64,000 bases of DNA from Gemmatimonas sp. UBA7669 (GTDB lineage Bacteria; Gemmatimonadota; Gemmatimonadetes; Gemmatimonadales; Gemmatimonadaceae): the NCBI RefSeq assembly GCF_002483225.1, contig NZ_DLHL01000051.1, forward strand, positions 62,001 through 126,000, read 5' to 3'. The position numbers were made by a program, and so were the translations under genes. Shown in pieces: positions 9,823 through 17,712 of this stretch; the stretch's first letter is position 1; each line of letters opens with the position of its first letter. The notes below the pieces were generated by a model, which was not told the origin of the DNA, ran no database searches, and saw nothing but the letters and a program-made list of their open reading frames with translations.

Positions 9823-10744
9823 CGCTGGGACGCCTGCCGCCGCGAGCAAAGGCGTGACCAGTGGCGCGAGCAGTGGCGCTGGCGACACATCGGTTATTCA
9901 CGACCTGGGTTATCGGCGCTATGACGGGGCGCGCGATGGCGCGCGCGGCGCGTTTCACGCGCTCACCTGGCAGGGCATTCGCACCCTGCTGGGTATCGGG
10001 CGTCCGCTCAAGGCCAAGGCGGTGCCGGTGTTTGTGGCGGTGGTGACCATGTTGCCGGGACTCGCGTCGCTGGCCGCGGCCGGCGCGTCAGCCGGACAGA
10101 TCCCACTGCGCTACGGCGCCCTGGTCGCGCCGCAGCTCATCATGTTCGTGCTCATGGCAGCGGCGCAGGCGCCAGAGCTGTTCAGTCGCGATGTCCAGCA
10201 CAAGGTGCTGCCGCTGCTCTTCACGCGGGACCTGACACGCGATCGCTATGTGGCGGCGCGGTGGCTGGCGCTGTTTACCGTGATGTTCGCGATTGCTCTT
10301 GCCCCGCTGCTGCTGCTCTATCTCGGCGAGATCGGCATTGCCAAGGATCCGGCCACCACCTTTGCCAGCATGCGCGGCAAGATCGGCCCGGTGCTGTTGC
10401 TTGCCACCTGCACCGGCTGGGTGCTGGCCAGCGTGAGTGCGCTGTTGGCCAGTCTCACGGCGCGACGCGCGTATGCCACGGCATCCATTCTGGCGCTCTT
10501 TCTGGTGAGCGCAGCGGTGGTGAGTGGCCTCGAGAAGGTTGCAGGCCTGCCCGAAGGACTGGCGGCGGTGCTGCAGCCCATTGAAGGCTATCGCACGCTG
10601 GCGCTGCAACTGTTTGGCGAAACCTCGCGCGCCATGGAGCTCACGCCGCCGCCTGCGGTGTGGGTTTATCTCGTGAGCTACGGGGCCATCGGTGCCCTGG
10701 CCATCATCGGCCTGGTGTGGCGCATGCGCCGGATGAGTGTATGA
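9812..10744 (+). CDS. ABC-2 type transporter permease (module 1)
   Basis: The 310-residue product starts at ATG 9812 with GGAG 8 bases upstream, overlapping the ATPase gene. A hydrophilic N-terminus carries a His-Asp-Leu-Gly-Tyr-Arg-Arg-Tyr segment common in ABC-2 permeases. About six transmembrane helices follow, starting near residue 70. A Asp-Val-Gln-His-Lys-Val-Leu-Pro-Leu-Leu-Phe-Thr-Arg coupling-loop-like segment sits between helices two and three. It pairs with the preceding ATPase. The substrate is unknown. Confidence 0.8.
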
Positions 10745-10754
10745 GCGAGAGCGT

Positions 10755-11690
10755 ATGAGCGCGCCCGCGTTGGTGTTCGATCATGTGTCGCACTGGTACG
10801 GCGACGTGGTGGCCGTGAATGACATCACGGCCACGGTAGACGCGGGCATCACCGGCCTGCTGGGTCCCAATGGCGCCGGCAAGAGCACGCTGCTGCAGAT
10901 GGCCGCTGGTCTGTTGGCGCCGTCGAGCGGTACGGTGCGCGTGTATGGGGAGGTGCCGCACGAGCGTCCGCAGATCTTTCATCGTGTGGCACTGGTGCCC
11001 GAACGCGAAGCGTTGCCCGGCATGCTGACGGCCCGCGCCTTTGTGGAGGCACGCGCTACCCTGCTTGGTCTGCCCGATGTGCGGCAGGCCGCCGCGCGCG
11101 CGCTCGATCACGTGGAGATGGCGTCGGCCGCTGATCGGCCCGTGCAGGAGTTCTCCAAGGGCATGCGTCAGCGCACCAAGCTGGCGGCCGCGCTGGTCCA
11201 CGAGCCGTCGCTGGTGCTGCTTGACGAGCCGTTCAATGGTCTCGATCCAAGACAGCGCCTGCACATGATGCAGTTGCTCGAGCAGCGCGCCGATGCGGGC
11301 GTGGCTGTGCTGCTGTCGAGTCACATTCTCGAGGAAATCGAGGGTGTGGCCGCGCGCATTCTGGTGATGTTGTCGGGACGCCTGGCGGCCAGCGGCGACT
11401 ATCGCGCGCTGCGTCGCATGATGACCGATCGACCGCACACGGTGCGGGTGCGAGCCAGTGACGCGCGTGCACTCGCGGCCCGTCTGGTGGCAGACCCCAT
11501 CGTGATTGGCGTGGAAGTGGACGCCGACGCGCTGCTCGTGCGCACGACGGACTACGCCGCGTTTTCGCGGCACGTGCTGCAGGCGGCCCTGGGTGTGCCG
11601 CCCGTGTCTCAACCCATCACGTTGCTCGGCATCGAACCCACGGACGAGTCCCTCGAACACGTGTTTGCGTATCTGGTGGAGCAGCGATGA
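10755..11690 (+). CDS. ABC transporter ATP-binding protein (module 2)
   Basis: The 311-residue product is the second ATPase in the operon. Walker A is Gly-Pro-Asn-Gly-Ala-Gly-Lys-Ser-Thr, the signature Phe-Ser-Lys-Gly-Met-Arg-Gln-Arg, Walker B Leu-Val-Leu-Leu-Asp-Glu-Pro-Phe-Asn-Gly-Leu-Asp-Pro, and the H-loop Ser-Ser-His. A GTG at 10737 overlapping the previous gene is an alternative start; ATG 10755 puts the first beta-strand at the normal distance. Its order relative to the next permease repeats module 1, so the operon may have arisen by duplication of an ATPase-permease pair. Confidence 0.85.
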   Translation: MSAPALVFDHVSHWYGDVVAVNDITATVDAGITGLLGPNGAGKSTLLQMAAGLLAPSSGTVRVYGEVPHERPQIFHRVALVPEREALPGMLTARAFVEARATLLGLPDVRQAAARALDHVEMASAADRPVQEFSKGMRQRTKLAAALVHEPSLVLLDEPFNGLDPRQRLHMMQLLEQRADAGVAVLLSSHILEEIEGVAARILVMLSGRLAASGDYRALRRMMTDRPHTVRVRASDARALAARLVADPIVIGVEVDADALLVRTTDYAAFSRHVLQAALGVPPVSQPITLLGIEPTDESLEHVFAYLVEQR

Positions 11691-12484
11691 GCACCGGTCA
11701 ATCGACGAGTCCTGCGATGAGATCCGGGTTGCGTGTGAACTGGCTGGGCAGCGCGCGTGTCCTGGTTCGTCTGGCCTGGGCTCGCACGGGCGGCACATTG
11801 CTCGTGACCGGACTGGTGGTGTTGCTGCTGCTACCCATGGTGTTCGCCATGATCTTTGCGTCGCGCGGCAGTCTGAGCGGCGACCCGGTGGAGTTCCTGG
11901 TGCGCAGCTATGACAGCCTGCTTGGCGGCATGGCCACACCACTCATTGCGTTGCTGCTGGGGACCAGCGCGTTCAGTGCCGAGTCGGAAGACGGCACGCT
12001 GCTCTATCTCGTGACGACCACCACGCCGCGCTGGTGGATTGTGCTGGTGCGTGTGTGTTTCGCTGCCGTGCTGACGGGGGCACTCTCGGCGTTGGCGGTG
12101 TGGGGCACCGGCACGCTCGCCGCGGGCAGCAGTGATCCGGAGGGCGTGACGACGGCCTACACGGTGTCGGTGTTCTTTGGTGGCTTCACCTACGCGGCAC
12201 TGTTCACGGCGCTTGCGTTGTTCACGCGACGCGCGCTGGTGAGCGGGCTGGTGTACGTGCTGTTCTGGGAGGGCGCACTCAGCGACCTGTTCCCGGCGCT
12301 GCAGTATCTGAGTGTGCGCCAGTGGATGCGCGGAATCGCGGCGCCGCTCACGACGGCGGACACGCCGGCGGACTTGCCCTCGGTAACCTACGCGCTGGTA
12401 GCCGCGAGCCTGCTTGTGCTGATCACGGTGTACGCAGGCGGGCGCAAGCTGCACGCGCCACGGATCTCGAGGATGGGGACCTGA
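11687..12484 (+). CDS. ABC-2 type transporter permease (module 2)
   Basis: The 265-residue membrane protein starts at ATG 11687 inside an ATGA overlap with the ATPase gene. Six hydrophobic segments can be seen between residues 40 and 255. The stretch Glu-Ser-Glu-Asp-Gly-Thr-Leu-Leu-Tyr-Leu-Val-Thr-Thr-Thr-Thr resembles the ABC-2 coupling helix region. It ends the operon. The downstream gap carries a long inverted repeat that may stop transcription. Confidence 0.78.
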   Translation: MSTGQSTSPAMRSGLRVNWLGSARVLVRLAWARTGGTLLVTGLVVLLLLPMVFAMIFASRGSLSGDPVEFLVRSYDSLLGGMATPLIALLLGTSAFSAESEDGTLLYLVTTTTPRWWIVLVRVCFAAVLTGALSALAVWGTGTLAAGSSDPEGVTTAYTVSVFFGGFTYAALFTALALFTRRALVSGLVYVLFWEGALSDLFPALQYLSVRQWMRGIAAPLTTADTPADLPSVTYALVAASLLVLITVYAGGRKLHAPRISRMGT

Positions 12485-12512
12485 GCTCTCATTTCTCGTG
12501 TCTGAGATCTGA

Positions 12513-12757
12513 GATCTCAGATCTGGGAGTTGGGAGACCAGACACGATATAGAGATGGGAGAACAGCAACCAATGATGTGAGAATCGCGATCGCGTGGGG
12601 AAAGGACTGCGGTTGCGGTTGACGTCAGCTGCGGCTGAGACCACGACTGTGGGCCCATGTCGCACACGATCGCAACTCCCAACTCATTGGTTGCTGTTGT
12701 CTCATTTCCATATCGCGTCTGATCTCTCAACTCCCAACTCTCAGATCTGAGATCCCA
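12513..12757. repeat. Long imperfect inverted repeat between convergent genes
   Basis: Two arms of roughly 70 bases (about 12513-12582 and 12682-12757) pair at around four in five positions. They share blocks such as GATCTCAGATCTG, GAGTTGGGAG and AACAGCAACCAATGA in inverted order, around a loop of about 100 bases. The element fills most of the 305-base gap between the convergent ABC permease and Lon-N genes. It is non-coding. It may act as a bidirectional terminator or be the relic of a small mobile repeat. Confidence 0.75.
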
Positions 12758-12789
12758 GAGACGAAGCGGTCGACGGGAGACACGAGCAT

Positions 12790-13422
12790 TCAGAGATGGT
12801 GTGCTGCCGCGCGGAGCTCGAGGTCTGGTAGTACCCGCCGAATGATCCCATCCACCTGCGCGAGTCGGTTCGACGACCGGCGCTCGGCCAGCAGCGCAGA
12901 GCGCTGCATCACGTCGAGGTCGATCATGGCCGCGATGGCCCAGGGCAGATGCGCGGGGGCGTCGGGCAGAGAGGGCGTACTCGCCGGCTGATCGGAGAGA
13001 CGCTGCACCGCCGATACCACACGGCGGAAATTGGCCGCCAGTTCATCGGCCTGCAGCGCAATGGCGATGGCATTGAGGTCGGGTTCGTCGGGCAGGAGCT
13101 CTACCACGCCCTGGCGATACAGCGAGTCGGCCTCGACACTCTCCACGAAGAGCACGCGCTCACGCCCGTGCACGATGATGTTGGCGCGCCCGTCGGGCAG
13201 CATCTCCACGTCCGTCACTTCGGCGACACAGCCCACGCGTCCGGTGGGCAGGGTTTCCGTGCGCTCGCCGACATGCAGGGGCATGAGCGCGAAGCGGCTG
13301 TCGCCGGCGCGGATGTCCGCCAGCATCTGGCGGTAACGCGGCTCGAAGATGTGCAGGGGCATGGCGGTGCCAGGGAAAAGCACCGTGCCAAGTGGAAACA
13401 GCGGGATGGTCGTGCGGGCCAT
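12790..13422 (-). CDS. Lon N-terminal (substrate-binding) domain protein
   Basis: The 210-residue product starts at ATG 13422, which fits the family opening Ile-Pro-Leu-Phe-Pro-Leu-Gly-Thr-Val-Leu-Phe-Pro-Gly. The middle has the Leu-His-Ile-Phe-Glu-Pro-Arg-Tyr-Arg-Gln-Met motif and a Gly-Cys-Val-Ala-Glu-Val strand of the LON_substr_bdg domain. There is no AAA+ or protease part, so it is a free-standing Lon-N protein of unknown role, possibly in binding unfolded proteins. A longer GTG-type extension to 13464 is less likely. Confidence 0.85.
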   Translation of the reverse strand: MARTTIPLFPLGTVLFPGTAMPLHIFEPRYRQMLADIRAGDSRFALMPLHVGERTETLPTGRVGCVAEVTDVEMLPDGRANIIVHGRERVLFVESVEADSLYRQGVVELLPDEPDLNAIAIALQADELAANFRRVVSAVQRLSDQPASTPSLPDAPAHLPWAIAAMIDLDVMQRSALLAERRSSNRLAQVDGIIRRVLPDLELRAAAHHL

Positions 13423-13497
13423 GTGCAGAGTCAAGCGCCTCGACCGACCCGGGGGAAGCGGCACCCCGCAGAGTTGCGGGGTGCCACACGGGCCGTC

Positions 13498-14178
13498 TCA
13501 GACGAAACGCGCGACCCGGTCCACTTCGTGCCTGTGTGAGCGAAATCCGTCTTCCGCGCCATGGCCAAGGGCCACCAGCGCGGTGATGGTGGCGTGGGCC
13601 GGCACCCCGAGAATGTCCTTGGTGGCCTCGACATCGAAGCCCAGCATGGGCGAGGTATGGAAACCCTCGGACTCGGCGATGAGCAACAGATAGCCCAGCG
13701 CAATGTTGGCCTGGGTGTTGGCCCAGACGCCGCGGGCTTCGGCGGTCATGCCACCAAAGTTGCGCTCGAGCATGGCGATGGTGGCCGCCTTCTTGTCGGC
13801 CGGCAGGTCGGGATGCACGACCTCGTCCAGATGGGCCATGGTGTCTTCCATGTCCGCATACATGGCCAACACCACAGGAGCCTCACCCACCTGCTTCTGG
13901 CCGTACGCGGCCGCCTGCAGTCGGTCCTTGGTGGCCTGATCGCGGACGACGATGAAGCGCCAGGGCTGGAGGTTGAAGGCCGAGGGCGCCCGGCCCGTGA
14001 GCGTCAGCAGCTGCCGCACCTCTTCGTCCGTCACGGGGACGTCGCGATAGGCACGGACGGAGCGGCGCGTGAGGGCCGCTTCGGCAGCGGATCGCCGGGC
14101 CTCCGAGGCCGTGCCGCGGGCGCCGGCAATCTCGTGTTCGGTCGTAATGAAGGCGGAGGCGGAGTCGGAGCGGATCAT
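13498..14178 (-). CDS. Nitroreductase-family FMN oxidoreductase
   Basis: The 226-residue product uses ATG 14178; a TTG at 14220 would add 14 residues. Nitroreductases are FMN enzymes that use NAD(P)H to reduce quinones, nitro compounds or related substrates. Family features are the opening Arg-Arg-Ser-Val-Arg-Ala-Tyr, Ala-Pro-Ser-Ala-Phe-Asn-Leu-Gln-Pro-Trp-Arg-Phe (phosphate and FMN contacts), and the C-terminal Gly-x-Asp-x-Glu-Ala-x-Lys helix with Leu-Gly-x-Pro. It lies 27-70 bases downstream of marR on the same strand and its leader shares a GTTGTTT...ACAGA element with the marR promoter, so it is probably the target of that repressor. Confidence 0.85.
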   Translation of the reverse strand: MIRSDSASAFITTEHEIAGARGTASEARRSAAEAALTRRSVRAYRDVPVTDEEVRQLLTLTGRAPSAFNLQPWRFIVVRDQATKDRLQAAAYGQKQVGEAPVVLAMYADMEDTMAHLDEVVHPDLPADKKAATIAMLERNFGGMTAEARGVWANTQANIALGYLLLIAESEGFHTSPMLGFDVEATKDILGVPAHATITALVALGHGAEDGFRSHRHEVDRVARFV

Positions 14179-14247
14179 CTCAGTAGGTACCGGTTGTCGT
14201 GAGTGTGTCTGTGTAAACAACTATTAGGGCAAAAAAAGGGTTCCCAA

Positions 14248-14712
14248 TCAGCGGTCGGACGATCCGGGACAGGCCTGGCGCAGCTGGTGCAGCACACGCA
14301 GCAGGGTGTCCTGATCTTCTGCCGGGATACCCGCAAAAACATGCCGCTCCGCCGAGCAGACGACCGGGCGAACCTGATCCAGCAGTTCGGCACCCTTCGG
14401 CGTCATCACCACATGCACGACTCGGCGATCCTTTTCGTCGCGTGAACGCGCCACCAACCCGGCAGCATCGAGCCTGTCAACCATTCTGGTGATATCAGGA
14501 CCTGGAGCCGCCATCTGCCGACCCAGTTCCGAGCAACCCGCCGCGTCGTTGCGCGCGATGAGCTGCAGCAATTCGAACTGTGCCGCGGTGATCCCGAACG
14601 GCTCCAACGCCCGCGCTACCGTAAGCTCCACATGCGCCGCCGCCGCCCGGAGGGCGTGCACGGTGGTGTTGTGGACGGTGCCCGTGTGAAGTGTTTCGGT
14701 CTCCGAAGTCAT
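14248..14712 (-). CDS. MarR-family transcriptional regulator
   Basis: The 154-residue product starts at ATG 14712. It has the MarR winged-helix layout: N-terminal dimer helix, Ile-Thr-Ala-Ala-Gln-Phe-Glu-Leu-Leu, a recognition region with Ile-Thr-Arg-Met-Val-Asp-Arg-Leu, and the wing motif Arg-Asp-Glu-Lys-Asp-Arg-Arg-Val-Val. Such proteins repress nearby detoxification genes until a ligand binds. The next gene downstream is a nitroreductase, a common partner. The predicted promoter places the transcript start at or near the ATG, so the mRNA may be leaderless. Confidence 0.85.
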   Translation of the reverse strand: MTSETETLHTGTVHNTTVHALRAAAAHVELTVARALEPFGITAAQFELLQLIARNDAAGCSELGRQMAAPGPDITRMVDRLDAAGLVARSRDEKDRRVVHVVMTPKGAELLDQVRPVVCSAERHVFAGIPAEDQDTLLRVLHQLRQACPGSSDR

Positions 14713-14718
14713 GCTTTG

Positions 14719-14747
14719 AGGATATCTGTTAAAACAACATTCGTCAA
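14719..14747 (-). promoter_or_regulatory. Sigma-70-type promoter with MarR-like operator for marR
   Basis: On the minus strand TTGACG (14747-14742) and TATCCT (14724-14719) are separated by exactly 17 bases. The spacer, AATGTTGTTTTAACAGA, holds the dyad TGTT/AACA. A related stretch, AATAGTTGTTTACACAGA, occurs at about 14225-14208 ahead of the nitroreductase. This suggests autorepression and shared control. Predicted transcript start is close to 14712, the first base of the ATG. Confidence 0.5.
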
Positions 14748-14831
14748 GTGGGATTGTTGAGCAGGGTACCACTCCTTCGGCCGGCGGCATACATTGCGCT
14801 TCCCGATGCCGCCGAGTGCGGCACGGGTCTG

Positions 14832-14902
14832 GGCGCCGTCGCCAAGTGGTAAGGCAGGAGACTGCAAATCTCCCACCGTCGGTTCGATTCCGACCGGCGC
14901 CT
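14832..14902 (+). tRNA. tRNA-Cys (anticodon GCA)
   Basis: The 71-base cloverleaf is visible by eye. The acceptor stem is GGCGCCG with CGGCGCC, the anticodon arm is GGAGA-CTGCAAA-TCTCC with anticodon GCA, and the T arm is GTCGG-TTCGATT-CCGAC. The discriminator base is U73, the identity base for tRNA-Cys. The CCA end is not encoded (CCT follows). A strong hairpin terminator begins about 50 bases downstream. Confidence 0.93.
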
Positions 14903-14953
14903 CCTAGAACTGCGGCTTGGAGTTTTGAGTTGGTGAGTTGTGGGTTGAAGACG

Positions 14954-14985
14954 AACGCGCCCCGTCCTGACGGACGGGGCGCGTT
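14954..14985 (+). terminator. Hairpin terminator after tRNA-Cys
   Basis: A perfect 14-base stem (AACGCGCCCCGTCC with its complement) closes a TGAC loop and is followed by a pyrimidine-rich TTCTTCCTTT-like stretch. It ends the tRNA-Cys transcript. Confidence 0.75.
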
Positions 14986-15017
14986 CTTCCTTTGTGACCA
15001 CGGCCCCGACTGAAACG

Positions 15018-15118
15018 CGGTCGGGGTCCTGGTCGGGGTCGGGGTCTTCGTCGGAGTCCGGGTCGCGGTCCGGGTCGCGGTCCGGGTCGTGGTCCGGGTC
15101 GTGGTCGCGCCCAGGTCG
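15018..15118. repeat. G-rich 12-bp tandem array
   Basis: Units related to GGTCGCGGTCCG repeat in tandem (clearest at 15061-15108, four units), preceded by degenerate GGTCGGGGTC blocks. The plus strand has many runs of two to four G, giving it potential to fold as a G-quadruplex. It sits just past the stop codon of the Asp/Arg-repeat protein gene, whose own coding sequence also has a 12-bp array. Confidence 0.75.
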
Positions 15119-15122
15119 CCCC

Positions 15123-16139
15123 TTACCAGTACACCGACAGATCGTAGTGACTCGCGCCGCCCTGTGAGTCATCGATGCGCACGACCGCCGTGTAGTTGTT
15201 CCAGGCCGAGGGCTGCTGCACGACGCGCACACTGCCGCGGCCGCTGAGGCGATCGACGTTCACGGTCACCCCGCGATCGGGCAAGCCGCTGCCGCGCACG
15301 TTGGACGACACGTTGCTGACACGCGCGCCACTGCGTGTGATGGTCTCCACGCGACGGCCGTTGATGCGAATCTCCACCACATCATCGACGCGCCCGCTCC
15401 AGCGCAGCATGCCGTTGTCGCGTCCGCCGCGATCGTCCCAGCCGCCTCGGTCATCGCGATCGTTGCGGTCGTTCCGATCATTGCGGCCCGGCACGGGGAA
15501 CGGCGGGCCCCAGCCACCGCCGCGCCCGTTGGAGCCCTGACGGTTCTCCCAACGATCGTCGCGGCGGTCATCACGCCGGTCATCGCGGCGATCATCCCGA
15601 CGGTCGTCCCGCCTATCATCACGCCGGTCATCGAAACGATCATCACCGCTCCAGTACGCGATGAGCCGGTAGTTGTCGGCGCCGCTGCGCGGATCGCGAA
15701 TGCGAATGGTCGTGCTGTAGCCGTTACGTGCCGAGGGCTGCTCGATGATGTCCACATCACCGCGTCCATCCTGCAAACGCACGATCACATCACCGCGTCC
15801 ACGCGGCAGAGCGCCACTGACCTGTGCGCGATTGCCGAGTCGCGCGTCTTCACCTGAGGTGCGCAGGTTGCGGTCACGCATGGTGATGTAGACCTCGCGA
15901 TCGACTCGGCCACTCCAGGTGAAGAGCGTGCGGTCCACACGATCCACCCGGTGTGCCGCCTCCGTCGGAAGCGCCCGCGCCTCTCGCGCGGACAGTGCGT
16001 TGATGACCAACGCACTCAACACTGTGACGAGCGTCACGGTGCCGGCCGACACGAGCGGCGAACCGTGCGATGACGTGGAGATGGTTGCCGTGCGCGACGG
16101 CGAGACAGAGCGAAAACGGATCGAACGACGCAGCGACAT
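15123..16139 (-). CDS. Exported protein with two related domains joined by an Asp-Arg repeat
   Basis: The 338-residue product starts at ATG 16139 behind an AGAGGA ribosome site; a small hairpin (16150-16166) lies just upstream. A membrane anchor or signal segment spans about residues 30-55. Two homologous beta-rich domains follow, each opening with Trp-Ser-Gly-Arg-Val-Asp and closing near Tyr-Trp, with an inner Val-x-Gln/Glu-Gln-Pro-Ser-Ala motif. Between them lies a low-complexity linker of about seven Asp-Asp-Arg-Arg units and an Asn-Asp-Arg-rich stretch. It is probably a periplasmic or surface structural protein. No enzyme motif is seen and the function is unknown. Confidence 0.6.
   Translation of the reverse strand: MSLRRSIRFRSVSPSRTATISTSSHGSPLVSAGTVTLVTVLSALVINALSAREARALPTEAAHRVDRVDRTLFTWSGRVDREVYITMRDRNLRTSGEDARLGNRAQVSGALPRGRGDVIVRLQDGRGDVDIIEQPSARNGYSTTIRIRDPRSGADNYRLIAYWSGDDRFDDRRDDRRDDRRDDRRDDRRDDRRDDRWENRQGSNGRGGGWGPPFPVPGRNDRNDRNDRDDRGGWDDRGGRDNGMLRWSGRVDDVVEIRINGRRVETITRSGARVSNVSSNVRGSGLPDRGVTVNVDRLSGRGSVRVVQQPSAWNNYTAVVRIDDSQGGASHYDLSVYW
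15562..15645. repeat. 12-bp coding repeat (Asp-Asp-Arg-Arg linker)
   Basis: About seven 12-base units of the type CGCCGGTCATCG lie inside the gene on the minus strand and encode Asp-Asp-Arg-Arg units. Copy number could change by slippage without shifting the frame. Confidence 0.85.
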
Positions 16140-16356
16140 GTTGTCCTCTCGGGTGACTGACACCCGCCATACAGCGCATTGAAAGTGCCAGCGCGCCACG
16201 CGCGCCTCATCGCATGTGGTCACCACCTCGCAAGTGCTTGTCACGTGATGTGTTGCCGCGCCTTGTGGGAACACGGCATGCGCTCGTATGATGCCAGTGA
16301 CGCCTGTCCCGCTGTCCTGCATTGTGGACAGCCTGTGTGAACGCCAGCGGACGCTC

Positions 16357-17712
16357 ATGACCACACCACTTCTTCTCATTCTCGTGGCCGCTGTGGCGTT
16401 TCTCGCCACCCACGTGGTGTATGAGTGGCTGGCCAAGCGCCTGCTCATTGTGTCGGGCGCCGAGTATCTCGTGCTGGGTGTGTTGCTGGGGCCGCAGGTG
16501 ACGGGTCTCTTCACGCCGGCGGCCATTGAGGCCTTTCAACCCATCATCATTCTCGGTATCGGCTGGATGGGGGTGGCGGTGGCCATGCCGCTGCGGCTGC
16601 AGCGCCTGGTGCGCATTCCGGCCGTGCCCTATCGCACCGCGCTCGTGGAGAGCCTGCTCACCTTTGGTGTGGTGACGGCGGGCGCGACCTCGGCCATTGC
16701 GTACGCCTATCAGGTGCCATGGCGTGAGGTGCTGGCGGCGGGCGGCATTCTGGGTGCGATTGCCGTGGCGTCCACACCGGCCGGCCTCGACGTGGCCTTT
16801 GGTGAACGCGGCAAGGACGCCGCGCGACGGGCGCCGGTGCTGTTGCAGATCGAGGTGGCCAACCACCTCAACGCGGTGGTGAGTGTGGTGGTGTTCGGCA
16901 TCATTCTCGCGGTGATGCACGACACCGTGCCGCTGATGGTGCGCGCGCTCACCACGACCGAATGGGTGGTCGTGACCCTCGGCATTGGCGTGGTGGGCGG
17001 TACGGTGTTTCATCTGTTCCTCGGTGGGGAGCAGAGTGCCGACCGACTCGTCATATCGCTGGGCGGCGCCATCATTCTCGCCAGCGGCGCGGCGGCGTAT
17101 CTCGAGCTCTCGCCCACCCTCGCGCTGTTTGCCATGGGCGTGGTGCTGGTCAACTCCATGCGCAATCCGGGCGCGGTGCAGGACGTGCTGCGCGCTGGTG
17201 AGCGGCCGCTCTACTATGCGCTGCTGCTGCTGGCAGGCGCATCATGGCGTCCGGATTCGAACATCGGGTGGTGGCTGGTCATCATGCACTACGTGGTGCT
17301 GCGCACGCTCACCAAGCTCTGGGGCACCGGCATTGTGACCTGGGTGAACGGCGCGCAACAATCGGTGGGTCTGGACTGGGGGCGGGCGCTCATCGGGCAG
17401 GGCCGTCTGACCATCGCGCTGGCCTTCGACTATTCGCGACGCGGCCTGCCATATGGCGACGTGATCTTCACCTGCGCCGCGGTGTCGGTGCTGTTTACCG
17501 AGTTCTTCGCGGCGCGCTTTGTGCGCGCCGCCGCGGCACCACTCATCGCGCCGCTCGAGTCCATCTCGGCCACCACCGGCGCCGTGCTCGACACGGTCAC
17601 GGAAACCGTGACGCATGCCTTGCCGAGTTTTCTGCAGCCCAGCGAGGACGGGTCAGCGGATCGGCCGGCCGACGTGTCAGAGCCGAAGCCTGCACCACCG
17701 GGAGATCGCTGA
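16357..17712 (+). CDS. Cation:proton antiporter (CPA family), first of a pair
   Basis: The 451-residue membrane protein starts at ATG 16357, where the first transmembrane helix begins at once; the upstream in-frame ATG at 16288 adds a hydrophilic tail. About 11-12 hydrophobic segments resemble the Na+/H+ exchanger fold, with Gly-Ala-Glu-Tyr-Leu-Val-Leu-Gly-Val-Leu-Leu-Gly-Pro near residue 35 matching the family's conserved early helix. The acidic pore pair of NhaA/NapA-type exchangers is not obvious, so ion specificity is open. The tail is Pro- and Asp-rich. The next gene starts at the adjacent base. Confidence 0.7.
   Translation: MTTPLLLILVAAVAFLATHVVYEWLAKRLLIVSGAEYLVLGVLLGPQVTGLFTPAAIEAFQPIIILGIGWMGVAVAMPLRLQRLVRIPAVPYRTALVESLLTFGVVTAGATSAIAYAYQVPWREVLAAGGILGAIAVASTPAGLDVAFGERGKDAARRAPVLLQIEVANHLNAVVSVVVFGIILAVMHDTVPLMVRALTTTEWVVVTLGIGVVGGTVFHLFLGGEQSADRLVISLGGAIILASGAAAYLELSPTLALFAMGVVLVNSMRNPGAVQDVLRAGERPLYYALLLLAGASWRPDSNIGWWLVIMHYVVLRTLTKLWGTGIVTWVNGAQQSVGLDWGRALIGQGRLTIALAFDYSRRGLPYGDVIFTCAAVSVLFTEFFAARFVRAAAAPLIAPLESISATTGAVLDTVTETVTHALPSFLQPSEDGSADRPADVSEPKPAPPGDR

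Noticed and set aside
14744..15232. Minus-strand frame encoding Asp-Pro-Asp-Arg repeats
   Set aside because: It crosses the tRNA-Cys gene and its terminator on the opposite strand, and the repeat is explained by the non-coding G-rich array.
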